Source: Clostridiales bacterium UBA2432
GTDB taxonomy: Bacteria > Bacillota > Clostridia > Lachnospirales > Vallitaleaceae
Reading direction: 5' to 3'
Length of the DNA: 64,000 nt
Assembly (NCBI GenBank): GCA_002342805.1
Contig: DDQW01000074.1
Location: 178,506-242,505 of the forward strand
The notes beneath the pieces were generated by a model. It worked only from the letters and a program-made list of their open reading frames with translations. It made no database searches and was not told where the DNA came from. Shown piece by piece: positions 35,879-45,078 of the stretch. The stretch's first letter is position 1, and each line of letters opens with the position of its first letter. Both the position numbers and the translations under genes were made by a program.

Positions 35879-37199
35879 TCACATATTGGGAAAAGCAATC
35901 TTTACGGTTGCTTTTCTTTTCATGTTTATTTTAACGGCTTTTTTAACAGGATGCCAATCTGAAGCTATCGAATTAAAAGCAAATTTTACTCGACGGGAAG
36001 AATTCGATACGACGATGCACACAAAAATCGAAAAAAAAATAATTAGCCAAGCCGTCAACAATCGAGTGAAGGCCTTTTCTATTGGAGCTGTAGGTGATTT
36101 AATGTTTCATAATACACAATTGTCACGTGCCTATGATTCAAATACCGGCGAGTATGATTTCTATGATAGTTTTTCCCATATAAAACCATATTTACACACG
36201 GTTGATTATGTATTTGGGAATTTTGAAAGCACCCTAGCGGGAAAAGACTATTCAGGATATCCCATGTTTACGACACCGGATTCCATCCTTGATGCCATAA
36301 CTGATGCAGGAATCGATTTTCTGTCCACAGGAAACAACCATAGCTTGGACCGAGGAGAATTGGGTTTAAAACGTACAATTGAGCAATTAAGAAAACGAAA
36401 TATTCCCTTTACCGGAACCTATTACTCGTCAGAAGAACGCACTCCCTTTGAGATGGTTGTCGTCGAAGGTGTAAATTTTGCGGTCATTAATTATACCTAT
36501 GGTACCAATGGACTTAGAATAGAGGGTAAGATGGATTTAGTAAATTCATTGGATTATTATGACCAAGAAAAACTCAAAGAACTTTATGAAGATGTTGCAG
36601 CAGCAGAAGCATCAGAGGCTGACTATGTCATTGTTATGATGCATTTTGGTTATGAATACCAAAGCTTGGAAAGCGATAAAATTCAAAAAAACATTGTCAA
36701 GGAATTGATTGTAAACGGTGCGGATATCGTCTTTGGCGGACATCCTCATGTATTACAACCGGTTGAACTCTTCTACGAAATGGATGGACAATCATTTGAA
36801 GAACCTAAAGTTGTCATTTATTCATTAGGAAACTTTATCGCCTCTCAGCGGAATGTAAACAAGCTTGGTGGAAATACTGACCTCGGTGTGGTTTTCAATA
36901 TATATTTTGAAACCGTTGACCAGCGGCGACCGAAAATAAAAGGAATTGGTTTTTTGCCGACATATACATTGTGGCAAGCAAATACGATTACAACCATTCC
37001 GATTACAGATGATTTATCCTTATTAGAAGAACATGCCTTGGATATTAATGCCTATCAATATACTCCGTGGGATTTAGGGAGAATACAATTTGGGCAAGAT
37101 TACACGGTGCCGCATTTAATGCGATACATTGATAAGGAGGCTAAAATAGGGGAAGCATTATATTTAGAAAATGGTTTTTATCGTTATGATTTAAATTAA
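35871..37199 (+). CDS. CapA-family lipoprotein (poly-gamma-glutamate capsule synthesis-like metallophosphatase)
   Basis: A 442-residue CapA/PGA_cap family protein. Residues 1-28 form a lipoprotein signal with lipobox LTGC (C28), so it is anchored outside the membrane. Metallophosphatase-like motifs: GAVGDLMFHN, FGNFESTLAG, STGNNHSLDRGE, MMHFGYEYQ, FGGHPHVLQP and YSLGNFIAS. No capB/capC or other polyglutamate genes are near, so a capsule role is unproven; an envelope phosphatase or hydrolase is possible. ATG 35871 sits 8 bases inside the end of alaS with GGAGAG upstream; an earlier start at 35811 would overlap alaS far more and spoil the signal peptide. Confidence 0.85.
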   Translation: MRSHILGKAIFTVAFLFMFILTAFLTGCQSEAIELKANFTRREEFDTTMHTKIEKKIISQAVNNRVKAFSIGAVGDLMFHNTQLSRAYDSNTGEYDFYDSFSHIKPYLHTVDYVFGNFESTLAGKDYSGYPMFTTPDSILDAITDAGIDFLSTGNNHSLDRGELGLKRTIEQLRKRNIPFTGTYYSSEERTPFEMVVVEGVNFAVINYTYGTNGLRIEGKMDLVNSLDYYDQEKLKELYEDVAAAEASEADYVIVMMHFGYEYQSLESDKIQKNIVKELIVNGADIVFGGHPHVLQPVELFYEMDGQSFEEPKVVIYSLGNFIASQRNVNKLGGNTDLGVVFNIYFETVDQRRPKIKGIGFLPTYTLWQANTITTIPITDDLSLLEEHALDINAYQYTPWDLGRIQFGQDYTVPHLMRYIDKEAKIGEALYLENGFYRYDLN

Positions 37200-37226
37200 C
37201 TTGATGATTGCTTGAAAGGAAGGAAC

Positions 37227-38165
37227 ATGTTACTTGCTATTTCTAAAATCATACCCATTCTACTCTTAATTGGATTTGGGTTTTATCTGAACATTCGTCA
37301 TCGTATTCCTGAAGAAGTTATTCCTACATTAAGAAAAGGGATTGTTAATATTGCTTTGCCGGCAGTCTTGTTCTTAACTTTTAAAAATATGACTATTGAA
37401 AAAGACTTTTATTTTGTCACAGGTATTGTGCTTATTATGTTAACGCTTTTTTATTCTGTCGGTTATTTTGTCTCAAAAACACCCTATATGCATACAAACC
37501 TAACCCCTTTTTTTATGACATCAACGGCCTTTGGAACTATTGGGATCACTTTATATTCGGCAGTTTTTGGTATGGACCAACTGGCCCATTATACGATCTT
37601 TGGGATTGGTCATGAATTTTTTGTTTGGTTTATTTATCTGACGCTGATACGACAACATTTTGAAAAAACACGCTTTTCTATAAAAACAATCAAAGGTTTT
37701 GCAGAGTCGCCCTTAGTTATTGCTATTGTTCTAGGAATCGCAATGAACTTATCCGGAATCGGAAGTCGAATTAACAGTAATTTTTTATGGATGGGGATTG
37801 AGACGACGTTAGAATATTTGGCAAGCTTAATAACACCCTTGTTATTGATTATTATCGGACATACACTAAAGATTGAAAGAGCATATATACGCGAAGCAAG
37901 TAAGCTTGTTATTGTACGTTTATTGATTATGTTAAGTCTTGGATATCTTGTCAAATGGCTGGTTATTGATGCTTTAGTTGATACAAATGTGTTTTTTGAT
38001 TTTGGATATTTTACCTTCTTGATTTTACCGCCGCCTTTTTCCTTATCTGTCTTTGTGGGTGAATATGAAAGCAAAGAGAATGAAGCGATTTTATCGAATG
38101 CATTAGTTCTATCGACAATTGTATGTGTTGTATTATTTATTATCGGTGTCTTTTATATTCAATAA
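37227..38165 (+). CDS. AEC (auxin efflux carrier) family transporter
   Basis: A 312-residue, strongly hydrophobic protein with about ten predicted membrane helices and the family feature of an internal repeat split by a cytoplasmic loop around residues 145-165. The N-terminal INIRHRIPEEVI... and NIALPAVLFLTFKNM, and LILPPPFSLSVF near the end, match AEC members, which export or import organic anions such as malate in bacteria. Substrate unknown. ATG 37227 is preferred over TTG 37212, which overlaps AAAGGAAGG. Confidence 0.85.
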   Translation: MLLAISKIIPILLLIGFGFYLNIRHRIPEEVIPTLRKGIVNIALPAVLFLTFKNMTIEKDFYFVTGIVLIMLTLFYSVGYFVSKTPYMHTNLTPFFMTSTAFGTIGITLYSAVFGMDQLAHYTIFGIGHEFFVWFIYLTLIRQHFEKTRFSIKTIKGFAESPLVIAIVLGIAMNLSGIGSRINSNFLWMGIETTLEYLASLITPLLLIIIGHTLKIERAYIREASKLVIVRLLIMLSLGYLVKWLVIDALVDTNVFFDFGYFTFLILPPPFSLSVFVGEYESKENEAILSNALVLSTIVCVVLFIIGVFYIQ

Positions 38166-38200
38166 AACGTTAAAATGTTTACATATTCATCAAATAATAG

Positions 38201-38228
38201 TTGACGTACCGCCATTTTATGCTATAAT
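38201..38228 (+). promoter_or_regulatory. Sigma-A promoter for rpsU-yqeY
   Basis: TTGACG (38201-38206), 16-base spacer, perfect TATAAT (38223-38228). The ~70-base leader that follows contains AGTTGTA and TGCAACT, which can pair and bracket a 16-base loop just before the ribosome binding site. Confidence 0.75.
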
Positions 38229-38303
38229 TATCTATAGTGCTTAAATGAGGCCCTAAGTTGTAGGATATAGCACGAAATTGCAACTGGAGGGAGGTTGGAA
38301 AGA

Positions 38304-38480
38304 ATGTCAAACGTAACGATTAAAGACAACGAAACCTTAGATAGCGCATTAAGAAGGTTCAAAAGAAACTGCGCCAAAGCGGGTATTATGCAAGAAATTC
38401 GTAAGAGAGAACATTACGAAAAACCAAGCGTAAAACGCAAAAAGAAGTCTGAAGCTGCTAGAAAGCGTAAGTTTAAATAG
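38304..38480 (+). CDS. rpsU: 30S ribosomal protein S21
   Basis: A 58-residue basic protein starting MSNVTIKDNETLDSALRRF and ending in the arginine/lysine-rich tail KKKSEAARKRKFK, as S21 does. GGAGGGAGG precedes; an in-frame TTG at 38295 is ignored. Followed by yqeY after 18 bases, the usual Firmicutes order rpsU-yqeY-phoH. Confidence 0.96.
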   Translation: MSNVTIKDNETLDSALRRFKRNCAKAGIMQEIRKREHYEKPSVKRKKKSEAARKRKFK

Positions 38481-38498
38481 TACAGAAGGATGATAAAT

Positions 38499-38942
38499 AT
38501 GTCACTAAAAGAACAACTCTTCACGGACATGAAAGATGCCATGAAGGCCAAAGATTCTTTGAGAAAAAATACCATTCAATCTGTCAGAACTGCTGTGCTT
38601 CAAGAGGAAAAGGACAACAATGTTGTTCTGTCTGATGATCAAATAATTGGCGTAATTGCCTCGCAATTAAAGAAGCGTAAAGCAGCGCTGCCGGAATTTG
38701 AAAAAAGTGGTAGAGAAGATTTAATTAATGAATTAAAATCTGAGATCAAAGTGCTTGAAAGCTATTTACCTGAACAATTATCCCAAGAAGAACTAACACG
38801 TATGATTCAAGAAGTTATTGAAGAAGTAGGTGCTACTTCTATGAAGGATATGGGTAAAGTCATGCAAGTAATGACTGATAGAGCTACAGGTCGCGCTGAT
38901 AACAAATTGGTCAGCCAAATTGTTAGAAAATTACTGGCATAG
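38499..38942 (+). CDS. yqeY: GatB/YqeY domain protein
   Basis: A 147-residue YqeY protein with the two-part GatB_Yqey fold: SLKEQLFTDMKDAMKAKDSLR at the start and MKDMGKVMQVMTDRATGRAD in the tail. The domain is shared with the tRNA-binding part of the amidotransferase subunit GatB, and a role in tRNA-dependent processes is inferred. ATG 38499 fits AGAAGGA better than ATG 38490. A terminator follows directly. Confidence 0.93.
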   Translation: MSLKEQLFTDMKDAMKAKDSLRKNTIQSVRTAVLQEEKDNNVVLSDDQIIGVIASQLKKRKAALPEFEKSGREDLINELKSEIKVLESYLPEQLSQEELTRMIQEVIEEVGATSMKDMGKVMQVMTDRATGRADNKLVSQIVRKLLA

Positions 38943-38944
38943 AT

Positions 38945-38978
38945 AAAAAGCTATCGAATGATTTCGATAGCTTTTTTT
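38945..38978 (+). terminator. Intrinsic terminator after yqeY
   Basis: AAAAAGCTATCGAA pairs with TTCGATAGCTTTTT around a three-base loop and runs into more T residues. phoH starts 31 bases later without a clear promoter, so partial read-through is probable. Confidence 0.88.
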
Positions 38979-39009
38979 ACTTATAAGCAGGACTTACAGG
39001 AGGGAATTT

Positions 39010-39963
39010 ATGGCAATATCAGAAACATCGATGCATGTAGAACATAAGTATTTACCGGCATTATTCGGTGATTATGATTCCCATGCAAAACAAATAGAAA
39101 ATGCATTAAAGGTCTCTTTAGTAAATCGAGATGAAACTATACATATTAAAGGGGCGCATCACGGTGTCAAAACAGCTGAAATTGTGCTCAAGGATTTATT
39201 AGCAACATTAAAAGAAGGCGTACAATTATCCGAAGATAATGTAAAATATGCCATTAACATGGCGCTTGAAAAACGAAAATCCTCTTTGGCGACGATTAGT
39301 TCTGAATATATTTGTGTTACGCCAAATGGTAAATATATACGACCAAAAACACAAGGCCAAAAGCGATATATGGATTTGATTCAAAAAAAGATGATCGTAT
39401 TTGGTGTCGGACCGGCAGGAACAGGAAAGACATATATGGCCATGGCCCATGCAATTACAGCATTTAAAAAAAATGAAGTGAATCGGATTATATTAACACG
39501 TCCGGCAATCGAAGCCGGGGAAAAATTAGGCTTTTTACCGGGAGACCTTCAAAGTAAAGTGGATCCCTATTTAAGGCCTCTTTATGATGCCCTTTATGAG
39601 ATTATGGGAACAGACAGCTTTCTGGCAAATATGGAAAAAGGGCTTATTGAAGTTGCGCCACTGGCCTATATGCGTGGACGTACGTTAGATAATGCATTTA
39701 TTGTCTTAGATGAAGCACAAAACACCACGCCGGCACAAATGAAAATGTTTTTAACGCGAATTGGATATGGATCTAAGGCAATTATAACCGGTGATATTAC
39801 ACAAAAGGATTTACCGGGAAACACACGATCAGGACTCGAGGTTGCCATGGGCATTCTTAAGGACATTCCGGAAATCGGCATGTGTCGTTTAACGAATAAA
39901 GATGTTGTGCGCCATCCACTTGTTCAAAAAATTGTAGAGGCATATGAAATGAACAAACACTAG
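39010..39963 (+). CDS. phoH: PhoH-family ATPase
   Basis: A 317-residue PhoH/YbeZ protein. The P-loop is GVGPAGTGKTYMAMAHAI near residue 135 and Walker B is AFIVLDEAQNT. The family is an ATPase related to RNA helicases and works with YbeY, whose gene is two genes downstream. AGGAGGG precedes ATG 39010. Order phoH-pgpH-ybeY is conserved with Bacillus. Confidence 0.95.
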   Translation: MAISETSMHVEHKYLPALFGDYDSHAKQIENALKVSLVNRDETIHIKGAHHGVKTAEIVLKDLLATLKEGVQLSEDNVKYAINMALEKRKSSLATISSEYICVTPNGKYIRPKTQGQKRYMDLIQKKMIVFGVGPAGTGKTYMAMAHAITAFKKNEVNRIILTRPAIEAGEKLGFLPGDLQSKVDPYLRPLYDALYEIMGTDSFLANMEKGLIEVAPLAYMRGRTLDNAFIVLDEAQNTTPAQMKMFLTRIGYGSKAIITGDITQKDLPGNTRSGLEVAMGILKDIPEIGMCRLTNKDVVRHPLVQKIVEAYEMNKH

Positions 39964-39979
39964 GTTAGGGGGTTTTAGA

Positions 39980-41353
39980 TTGAAAGGTCAAGATAAGTTG
40001 AAACAAATAATTCCTATCATGGGGATGCTTATATTTATTGTATTTGCGGTGATTGGTATGATTAATGAAAGTGTACATGTTGCCGAGCTTATTACACGAT
40101 TAATTCTGGTAAGTACCATATTAACGCTTGTAGCATATATCTTTAACACATACTATGAACCGGAGTTATCTTCGAACTATGTGCACATTATGTATTGGAC
40201 CTTTATATTAATCGGATTTATACCTTCCATTTTTTTGTTATCAATTAATGCGTATATATTACCGATTCTACTGACGACAGCTCTGATTACAACCATGATT
40301 GACTCTAAATTGGGCTTGATGACACATTTAGTTGTCTCATTTTTATTATTAATGGTCATATCACTACCCCTAGATATATATATGATGTATGTGGTAGCCG
40401 GGCTCTTTGTCAACTATGTTATTCCCTACGTAAAAAAGAGACAACAAATTGTTTATGTTGCACTTTCAACCACCTTGCTGATGATGTTGTTAGTTATTAT
40501 AGGTCACCTCATGCAAGTTGGAAACTTGGTTGGGTTTAACTATGCAAATATGTTTTTAGCAGGACTTAACGGTATGTTGGTTATTGTTTTAGCCCAAGGT
40601 AGCGAACCTATGTGGGAAACTATTTTTAATATTACGTCTCAAGCGCAATTAATTGAGTTAGGGAGTGCAAATCAACCCCTCATGAAACGTCTTCTTGTTG
40701 AAGCGCCGGGGACCTATCATCACAGTATGATGGTGGCGAATCTGGCAGAAAAAGCCGCCATTGATATTCAAGCAAATTATCAACTGGCTAGAGTCGGTGC
40801 TATGTATCATGACATCGGTAAAATCGAAGAGCCAAAGTACTTTTCTGAAAATCAAAACGGTGAAAATATTCATGACGATTTATCACCGGATGCCAGTGCA
40901 CACTACATTATCCGTCATATTGAAAAAGGTGTCTCATTAGCAAAAGAATATAAACTGCCTAAAAATATTATTGATATTATAAAAGAACATCATGGAGATT
41001 CTGTGGTTGCCTATTTTTATAATAAAGCGGTTTCTCATAGCGATGGATTTGATATTGATGTGGAGAAGTTTAAATACGCAGGTCCAAAACCTCAAACCAA
41101 AGAAGCCGCCATTGTTATGTTGGCTGATTGTGTGGATGCAGCAGCAAAAGGTTTTAATATGGAAGAACGGGATATGGATCAAATCGTACGATTAATTGAT
41201 CAAGTTATTTTAACCGTAGTCACCAATCATCAATTACATGCATCCCCATTACGTTTCGACGAACTTCCCATTATAGCTAATGCCTTTTTACAAGTATACA
41301 ACGGTTTGTATCATGAACGAGTAAAATATGATAGGGAGTTGATTGAACAATGA
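39980..41353 (+). CDS. Reduced PgpH-like membrane HD phosphodiesterase, lacking the extracellular domain
   Basis: A 457-residue protein with about seven or eight membrane helices (residues ~10-208) and a cytoplasmic HD domain: THHS-type histidines H247/H248, the HD pair H277-D278 in MYHDIGK, and later HEKG- and KEHHGDS-type histidines. Its place between phoH and ybeY and the HD sequence identify it as the PgpH (YqfF) family, whose members hydrolyse cyclic-di-AMP. Bacillus PgpH is around 700 residues with a large extracellular 7TMR-HDED domain after the first helix; here that domain is missing. Start is probably TTG 39980 behind AGGGGG. The stop overlaps ybeY by 4 bases. Confidence 0.87.
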   Translation: MKGQDKLKQIIPIMGMLIFIVFAVIGMINESVHVAELITRLILVSTILTLVAYIFNTYYEPELSSNYVHIMYWTFILIGFIPSIFLLSINAYILPILLTTALITTMIDSKLGLMTHLVVSFLLLMVISLPLDIYMMYVVAGLFVNYVIPYVKKRQQIVYVALSTTLLMMLLVIIGHLMQVGNLVGFNYANMFLAGLNGMLVIVLAQGSEPMWETIFNITSQAQLIELGSANQPLMKRLLVEAPGTYHHSMMVANLAEKAAIDIQANYQLARVGAMYHDIGKIEEPKYFSENQNGENIHDDLSPDASAHYIIRHIEKGVSLAKEYKLPKNIIDIIKEHHGDSVVAYFYNKAVSHSDGFDIDVEKFKYAGPKPQTKEAAIVMLADCVDAAAKGFNMEERDMDQIVRLIDQVILTVVTNHQLHASPLRFDELPIIANAFLQVYNGLYHERVKYDRELIEQ

Positions 41354-41853
41354 TATTTTTTGAAGATGACGATTTACCTTTAAATCAAGTACACAAAGAA
41401 TTAGCAATTCAAACCATTGAAACTGTTTTAGAGTATACAAAGTTCCCCTACGAAGTCGATGTGACTTTAACGGTTACAGACGATGCATATATACATACCT
41501 TAAATTTAGAACATCGGGGTAAAGACGCGGCGACAGATGTATTATCCTTTCCCATGATTGATTGGCCCAAGCCATGTGATTATGATTTTTTAGAAGGACA
41601 ACTTAATTTTTTGATTAATCCTGAGACAGGTTTTGTGATATTAGGTGATATTGTACTATCTATGGACCATGTTCTTGCCCAAGCAAAGGCCTATCAACAT
41701 TCATTTGAACGGGAGTTTTCTTTTTTAATTGTTCATAGTATGTTACATTTGTTGGGATATGATCATGAGGATAAAGATGATGAACAGTTAATGATTAAAG
41801 AACAAAAAAACATCATGCCACGCATTGAAAATACAAGAGAAAGTGAAGATTAA
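41350..41853 (+). CDS. ybeY: Endoribonuclease YbeY (rRNA maturation factor)
   Basis: A 167-residue zinc-dependent RNase involved in 16S rRNA 3'-end maturation and ribosome quality control. The metal site is VHSMLHLLGYDHEDKDDE, matching H-x3-H-x5-H. Start overlaps the stop of the upstream HD gene by 4 bases (ATGA), giving translational coupling. Confidence 0.95.
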   Translation: MIFFEDDDLPLNQVHKELAIQTIETVLEYTKFPYEVDVTLTVTDDAYIHTLNLEHRGKDAATDVLSFPMIDWPKPCDYDFLEGQLNFLINPETGFVILGDIVLSMDHVLAQAKAYQHSFEREFSFLIVHSMLHLLGYDHEDKDDEQLMIKEQKNIMPRIENTRESED

Positions 41854-41855
41854 AC

Positions 41856-43034
41856 ATGAATTTTTTAAAAGACAAAAAACAAAGAAATATACTTATTGCT
41901 AGTATTGTAGTTGTCATTATTATAGGAATCCTTGTCATAAGTCTTGGCCAATCAAAAGATCAAGATAATGCACGTGCAAATAAAGATACCAATCCTATAG
42001 AAAATAATGTGGAACCCGAGCCGGAACCAGAACCGGAACCAGAACCCGAGCCGGAACCTCAGCCAGAACCAGAACCGGAGCCAGAACCCATTGGCCCCCT
42101 AAGCATCTATACCGGACTGCCGGTATCTGAAGAGGCCCATCTTCGTCGTCCGATTGGAATTATGATTAGTAATATTAAATCGGCCTTACCACAATATGGT
42201 ATATCCCAGGCGGATATTATATATGAAGCAGTTGTTGAAGGTGGAATCACCCGATTGTTTGCTGTTTTTCAAGACTTTGATGCAGAAAAAATCGGACCCA
42301 TTCGAAGTGCAAGACATTATTACATGGATTTTGCCTTAGATCATGACGCGATTTATACCCATGTTGGTCAGTCGACGTATGCAACTGATGCTTTTAAAAA
42401 ATTAAAGGTCAATCGTTTTTATGGACTAAGTCATTTGGATGAACTGTTTACATTTTTAGATCCTAACCGTGTGCGGCCCCATAGTACATTTACATCTTAT
42501 GACCTATTGATGAATACATGGGATGTTTTAGACTATCCTAAAGAAGTGGATCTTGAAGCAGATACAAAACTTAAATTCACTGAATGGACCGGAGAAGAAA
42601 ATCTTGTTGAAGATATTGACCAAGAGTCCTTTGTTCATAAGTTGTCCTTAGATTATTCAGGCGCATACGGAACCAATCCGGAATTTATCTATAATGAAGA
42701 CAGTGGGACCTATGATCGCTATCAATATGGGGAAGAGCATATAGATGCCTTATTTGACGAACAACTTTCCTTTGAAAATATTATTATTCAATATACATCC
42801 GTTTGGGCTATCAAAGGGGATCCATATGGATGCATGGATATGAGTTTGATTGCTGAAGGGGAAGGCATGTATATTGCAGATGGTCTTGCTATACCAATTA
42901 CATGGATTAAAACAGACCATTATTCACCGACCCATTACTTTACAGAAGATGGGGAACCTTTATTATTGAACCCGGGAAAAACATTTATCAGTGTCTATCC
43001 TAAACACCGTGTTGACCATATAACGATGGAGTGA
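41856..43034 (+). CDS. DUF3048 domain protein with N-terminal membrane anchor and Glu-Pro repeat linker
   Basis: A 392-residue exported protein. Residues ~12-30 are a membrane helix without a lipobox; residues 53-78 are an almost pure Glu-Pro repeat likely to span the wall as a stiff rod; the rest matches DUF3048 (YerB-like) with IGIMISNIKSALPQYG, GGITRLFAVFQ, IGPIRSARHYYMDFA and the C-terminal DUF3048_C part with NPGKTFISVYP. The family has no clear function. It takes the place between ybeY and cdd where Bacillus has dgkA. Confidence 0.88.
   Translation: MNFLKDKKQRNILIASIVVVIIIGILVISLGQSKDQDNARANKDTNPIENNVEPEPEPEPEPEPEPEPQPEPEPEPEPIGPLSIYTGLPVSEEAHLRRPIGIMISNIKSALPQYGISQADIIYEAVVEGGITRLFAVFQDFDAEKIGPIRSARHYYMDFALDHDAIYTHVGQSTYATDAFKKLKVNRFYGLSHLDELFTFLDPNRVRPHSTFTSYDLLMNTWDVLDYPKEVDLEADTKLKFTEWTGEENLVEDIDQESFVHKLSLDYSGAYGTNPEFIYNEDSGTYDRYQYGEEHIDALFDEQLSFENIIIQYTSVWAIKGDPYGCMDMSLIAEGEGMYIADGLAIPITWIKTDHYSPTHYFTEDGEPLLLNPGKTFISVYPKHRVDHITME
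42012..42089 (+). repeat. In-frame Glu-Pro coding repeat
   Basis: About 26 codons alternate Glu and Pro (one Gln), encoded by varied GAA/GAG and CCA/CCG/CCC codons. The mixed codons suggest selection for the peptide rather than fresh slippage. Confidence 0.9.
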
Positions 43035-43038
43035 TCTT

Positions 43039-43461
43039 ATGAAAAATAAAGAAAATATACATTTAGAACGCCAATTATTAGATGAAGCAAAAATTGCAAA
43101 AAACTATGCATATGCACCTTACTCCGGATTCCAAGTCGGGGCAGCCATACATACAAAAAGCGGAAAAATCTATCGGGGATGTAATATTGAAAATGCAGCT
43201 TTTAGTGCAACCAATTGTGCAGAACGCACAGCCATTTTCAAGGCAATCTCTGAAGGGGATACTGAGATTGATGCTATTGCTATTGTCAGTTCAGCAGACG
43301 ATGTGACCTATCCTTGTGGTGTATGTCGTCAAGTCATGAGTGAATTAATGCCTGAAGCAACGATTTACTTTGAAGATGCTAAAGGAAACCCCGTTGTATC
43401 GAGTGTCAAAGAAGTTATGCCCTTCATGTTTGACAACCCAATCCCAAATACAAAGAAATAA
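43039..43461 (+). CDS. cdd: Cytidine deaminase
   Basis: A 140-residue zinc enzyme converting cytidine to uridine in pyrimidine salvage. GCNIENAAFSATNCAERTAIF carries the catalytic C-A-E motif, and PCGVCRQVMSE gives the two further zinc cysteines, typical of the small tetrameric form. Its place downstream of ybeY is as in Bacillus, but era, which normally follows, is absent. Confidence 0.95.
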   Translation: MKNKENIHLERQLLDEAKIAKNYAYAPYSGFQVGAAIHTKSGKIYRGCNIENAAFSATNCAERTAIFKAISEGDTEIDAIAIVSSADDVTYPCGVCRQVMSELMPEATIYFEDAKGNPVVSSVKEVMPFMFDNPIPNTKK

Positions 43462-43473
43462 AAGGAGAGGCAT

Positions 43474-45069
43474 ATGGAGAGCCGTTCAAAAAAGAGTAAC
43501 TTACTTCTACAAGGATCAATATTAGCCATTGCCGGACTTATTGTCCGGCTTATTGGTTTATTATATCGAATTCCTCTCGTGAACATACTAACCGATGAAG
43601 GTAGTGGCTACTATGCAAGTGCCTATACCGTCTATTCGTATTTATTGATTTTATCTTCCTATGGATTTCCGGCAGCAATATCAAAAATCGTATCCGGTAA
43701 ATTAGCCAAGAAAAAATACCGAGAAGCACACTTGATCTTCAAGTTTTCTCTCGTATTTTCCTTAATTATTGGGTCAGTTTTTACCGCGATTCTCTACTTT
43801 GGAGCCCAAGCAATTGCAAATTTTATCGAAATTCCCAATGCGGCCATTGCCCTTCAAGGACTTGCGCCGGCACTTTTGATCTTTAGTATGTTATCTGTTT
43901 TTAGAGGTTATTTTCAAGGTATGAACACCATGGTTCCGACAGCTATATCGCAAATTATTGAACAAGTCTTTAATGCAGTCTTTAGCATTGTCTTAGCAAT
44001 GATTTTATTAAAACATGGCTTTGAATATGGTGCTGCCGGATCAAGTTTAGGGACAGCATTTGGAGCTATGTTTGGATTGTTATTTATGGTTTTTGTATAT
44101 ATTGCATCAAAACCCATGCTTCAGAGGCGGATTCATCGTGATCCTCATCAACATGTTGATTATACGGTTTTATACTATTGGAAGCTATTATTAATGACAT
44201 CGGTTCCCATGGTGATTGGGACATCGACCTTTCATCTAACGAATTTAATTGATACCATTATGTTTAACAAGGCCCTAGCCTTTCACACATACGCACCTGA
44301 ACAGATTGCTATGATGTATGGAATTTTAGAAGGAAAATATAAGATCATTATTACCCTCCCTATTTCGATTGCTTCAGCGATGGCAACCGCTTCCATTCCA
44401 AGTATTACGGCTTCATTAGTCCGTGGTGATTCGAAACTATTGGCGAAAAAAATTGATTTTTCTATTCGTTCCGTATTGATGATTACCTTTCCTTCAATGA
44501 TTGGGATTATGCTTTATGCAAGGCCTATTATTGAGCTTTTATTCACGAATTTAGATCAACTTAAAACAACGACGGCTATTTTACAGATCGGTTCCTTATC
44601 GATTGTGTTTTTTGGAATATCGACAATATCAATAGGTCTCTTGCAAGGCCTTAATCGCTTGACGGTGCCGGTAAAAAACGCAATGATTTCCTTGGTCACC
44701 AAAGTACTGTTTAATATTGTCTTATTATATGTTTTTGATCTAAACCTCTATGGTGCCGTCATTACCAATATTATTTTTGCAGCAACGTCTGCCTTTTTGA
44801 ACTTTCGTGATGTGCGTCGATATGTTCCTTTTGACATTGATGTCTATAAAACTCTTATTGCCCCTTTAATGAGTTCTCTTATTATGGGAGGAATTACCTT
44901 GATTATATATAAATTATTGATGATTAAGCTTTCCGGTCAAGGTGCATTATTAATTATATTACCAATTGCGGTATTAATTTATGGATTTTGTATTTTAAAG
45001 TTAAAAGCATTTAGTCACAGTGAACTTGAAGAAATTCCTTTTGGGAACAAACTCAAACGATTTTTATAG
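43474..45069 (+). CDS. Polysaccharide/lipid flippase of the MurJ-SpoVB (MOP) family
   Basis: A 531-residue, very hydrophobic protein with about fourteen membrane helices. The N-terminal LLLQGSILAIAGLIVRLIGLLYRIPL and the GYFQGMNTMVPTAISQIIEQVF motif are typical of the SpoVB/MurJ-like multidrug/oligosaccharidyl-lipid/polysaccharide exporters. Likely moves lipid-linked peptidoglycan or polysaccharide units across the membrane; which one is unknown. It lies 12 bases after cdd. An association with sporulation (SpoVB) is possible but not shown. Confidence 0.88.
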   Translation: MESRSKKSNLLLQGSILAIAGLIVRLIGLLYRIPLVNILTDEGSGYYASAYTVYSYLLILSSYGFPAAISKIVSGKLAKKKYREAHLIFKFSLVFSLIIGSVFTAILYFGAQAIANFIEIPNAAIALQGLAPALLIFSMLSVFRGYFQGMNTMVPTAISQIIEQVFNAVFSIVLAMILLKHGFEYGAAGSSLGTAFGAMFGLLFMVFVYIASKPMLQRRIHRDPHQHVDYTVLYYWKLLLMTSVPMVIGTSTFHLTNLIDTIMFNKALAFHTYAPEQIAMMYGILEGKYKIIITLPISIASAMATASIPSITASLVRGDSKLLAKKIDFSIRSVLMITFPSMIGIMLYARPIIELLFTNLDQLKTTTAILQIGSLSIVFFGISTISIGLLQGLNRLTVPVKNAMISLVTKVLFNIVLLYVFDLNLYGAVITNIIFAATSAFLNFRDVRRYVPFDIDVYKTLIAPLMSSLIMGGITLIIYKLLMIKLSGQGALLIILPIAVLIYGFCILKLKAFSHSELEEIPFGNKLKRFL

Positions 45070-45078
45070 GAGAAGCAA

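Noticed and set aside
42012..42089. Short repeated array seen in DNA, considered as CRISPR or minisatellite
   Set aside because: It is a coding Glu-Pro repeat without spacers and with varied codons.
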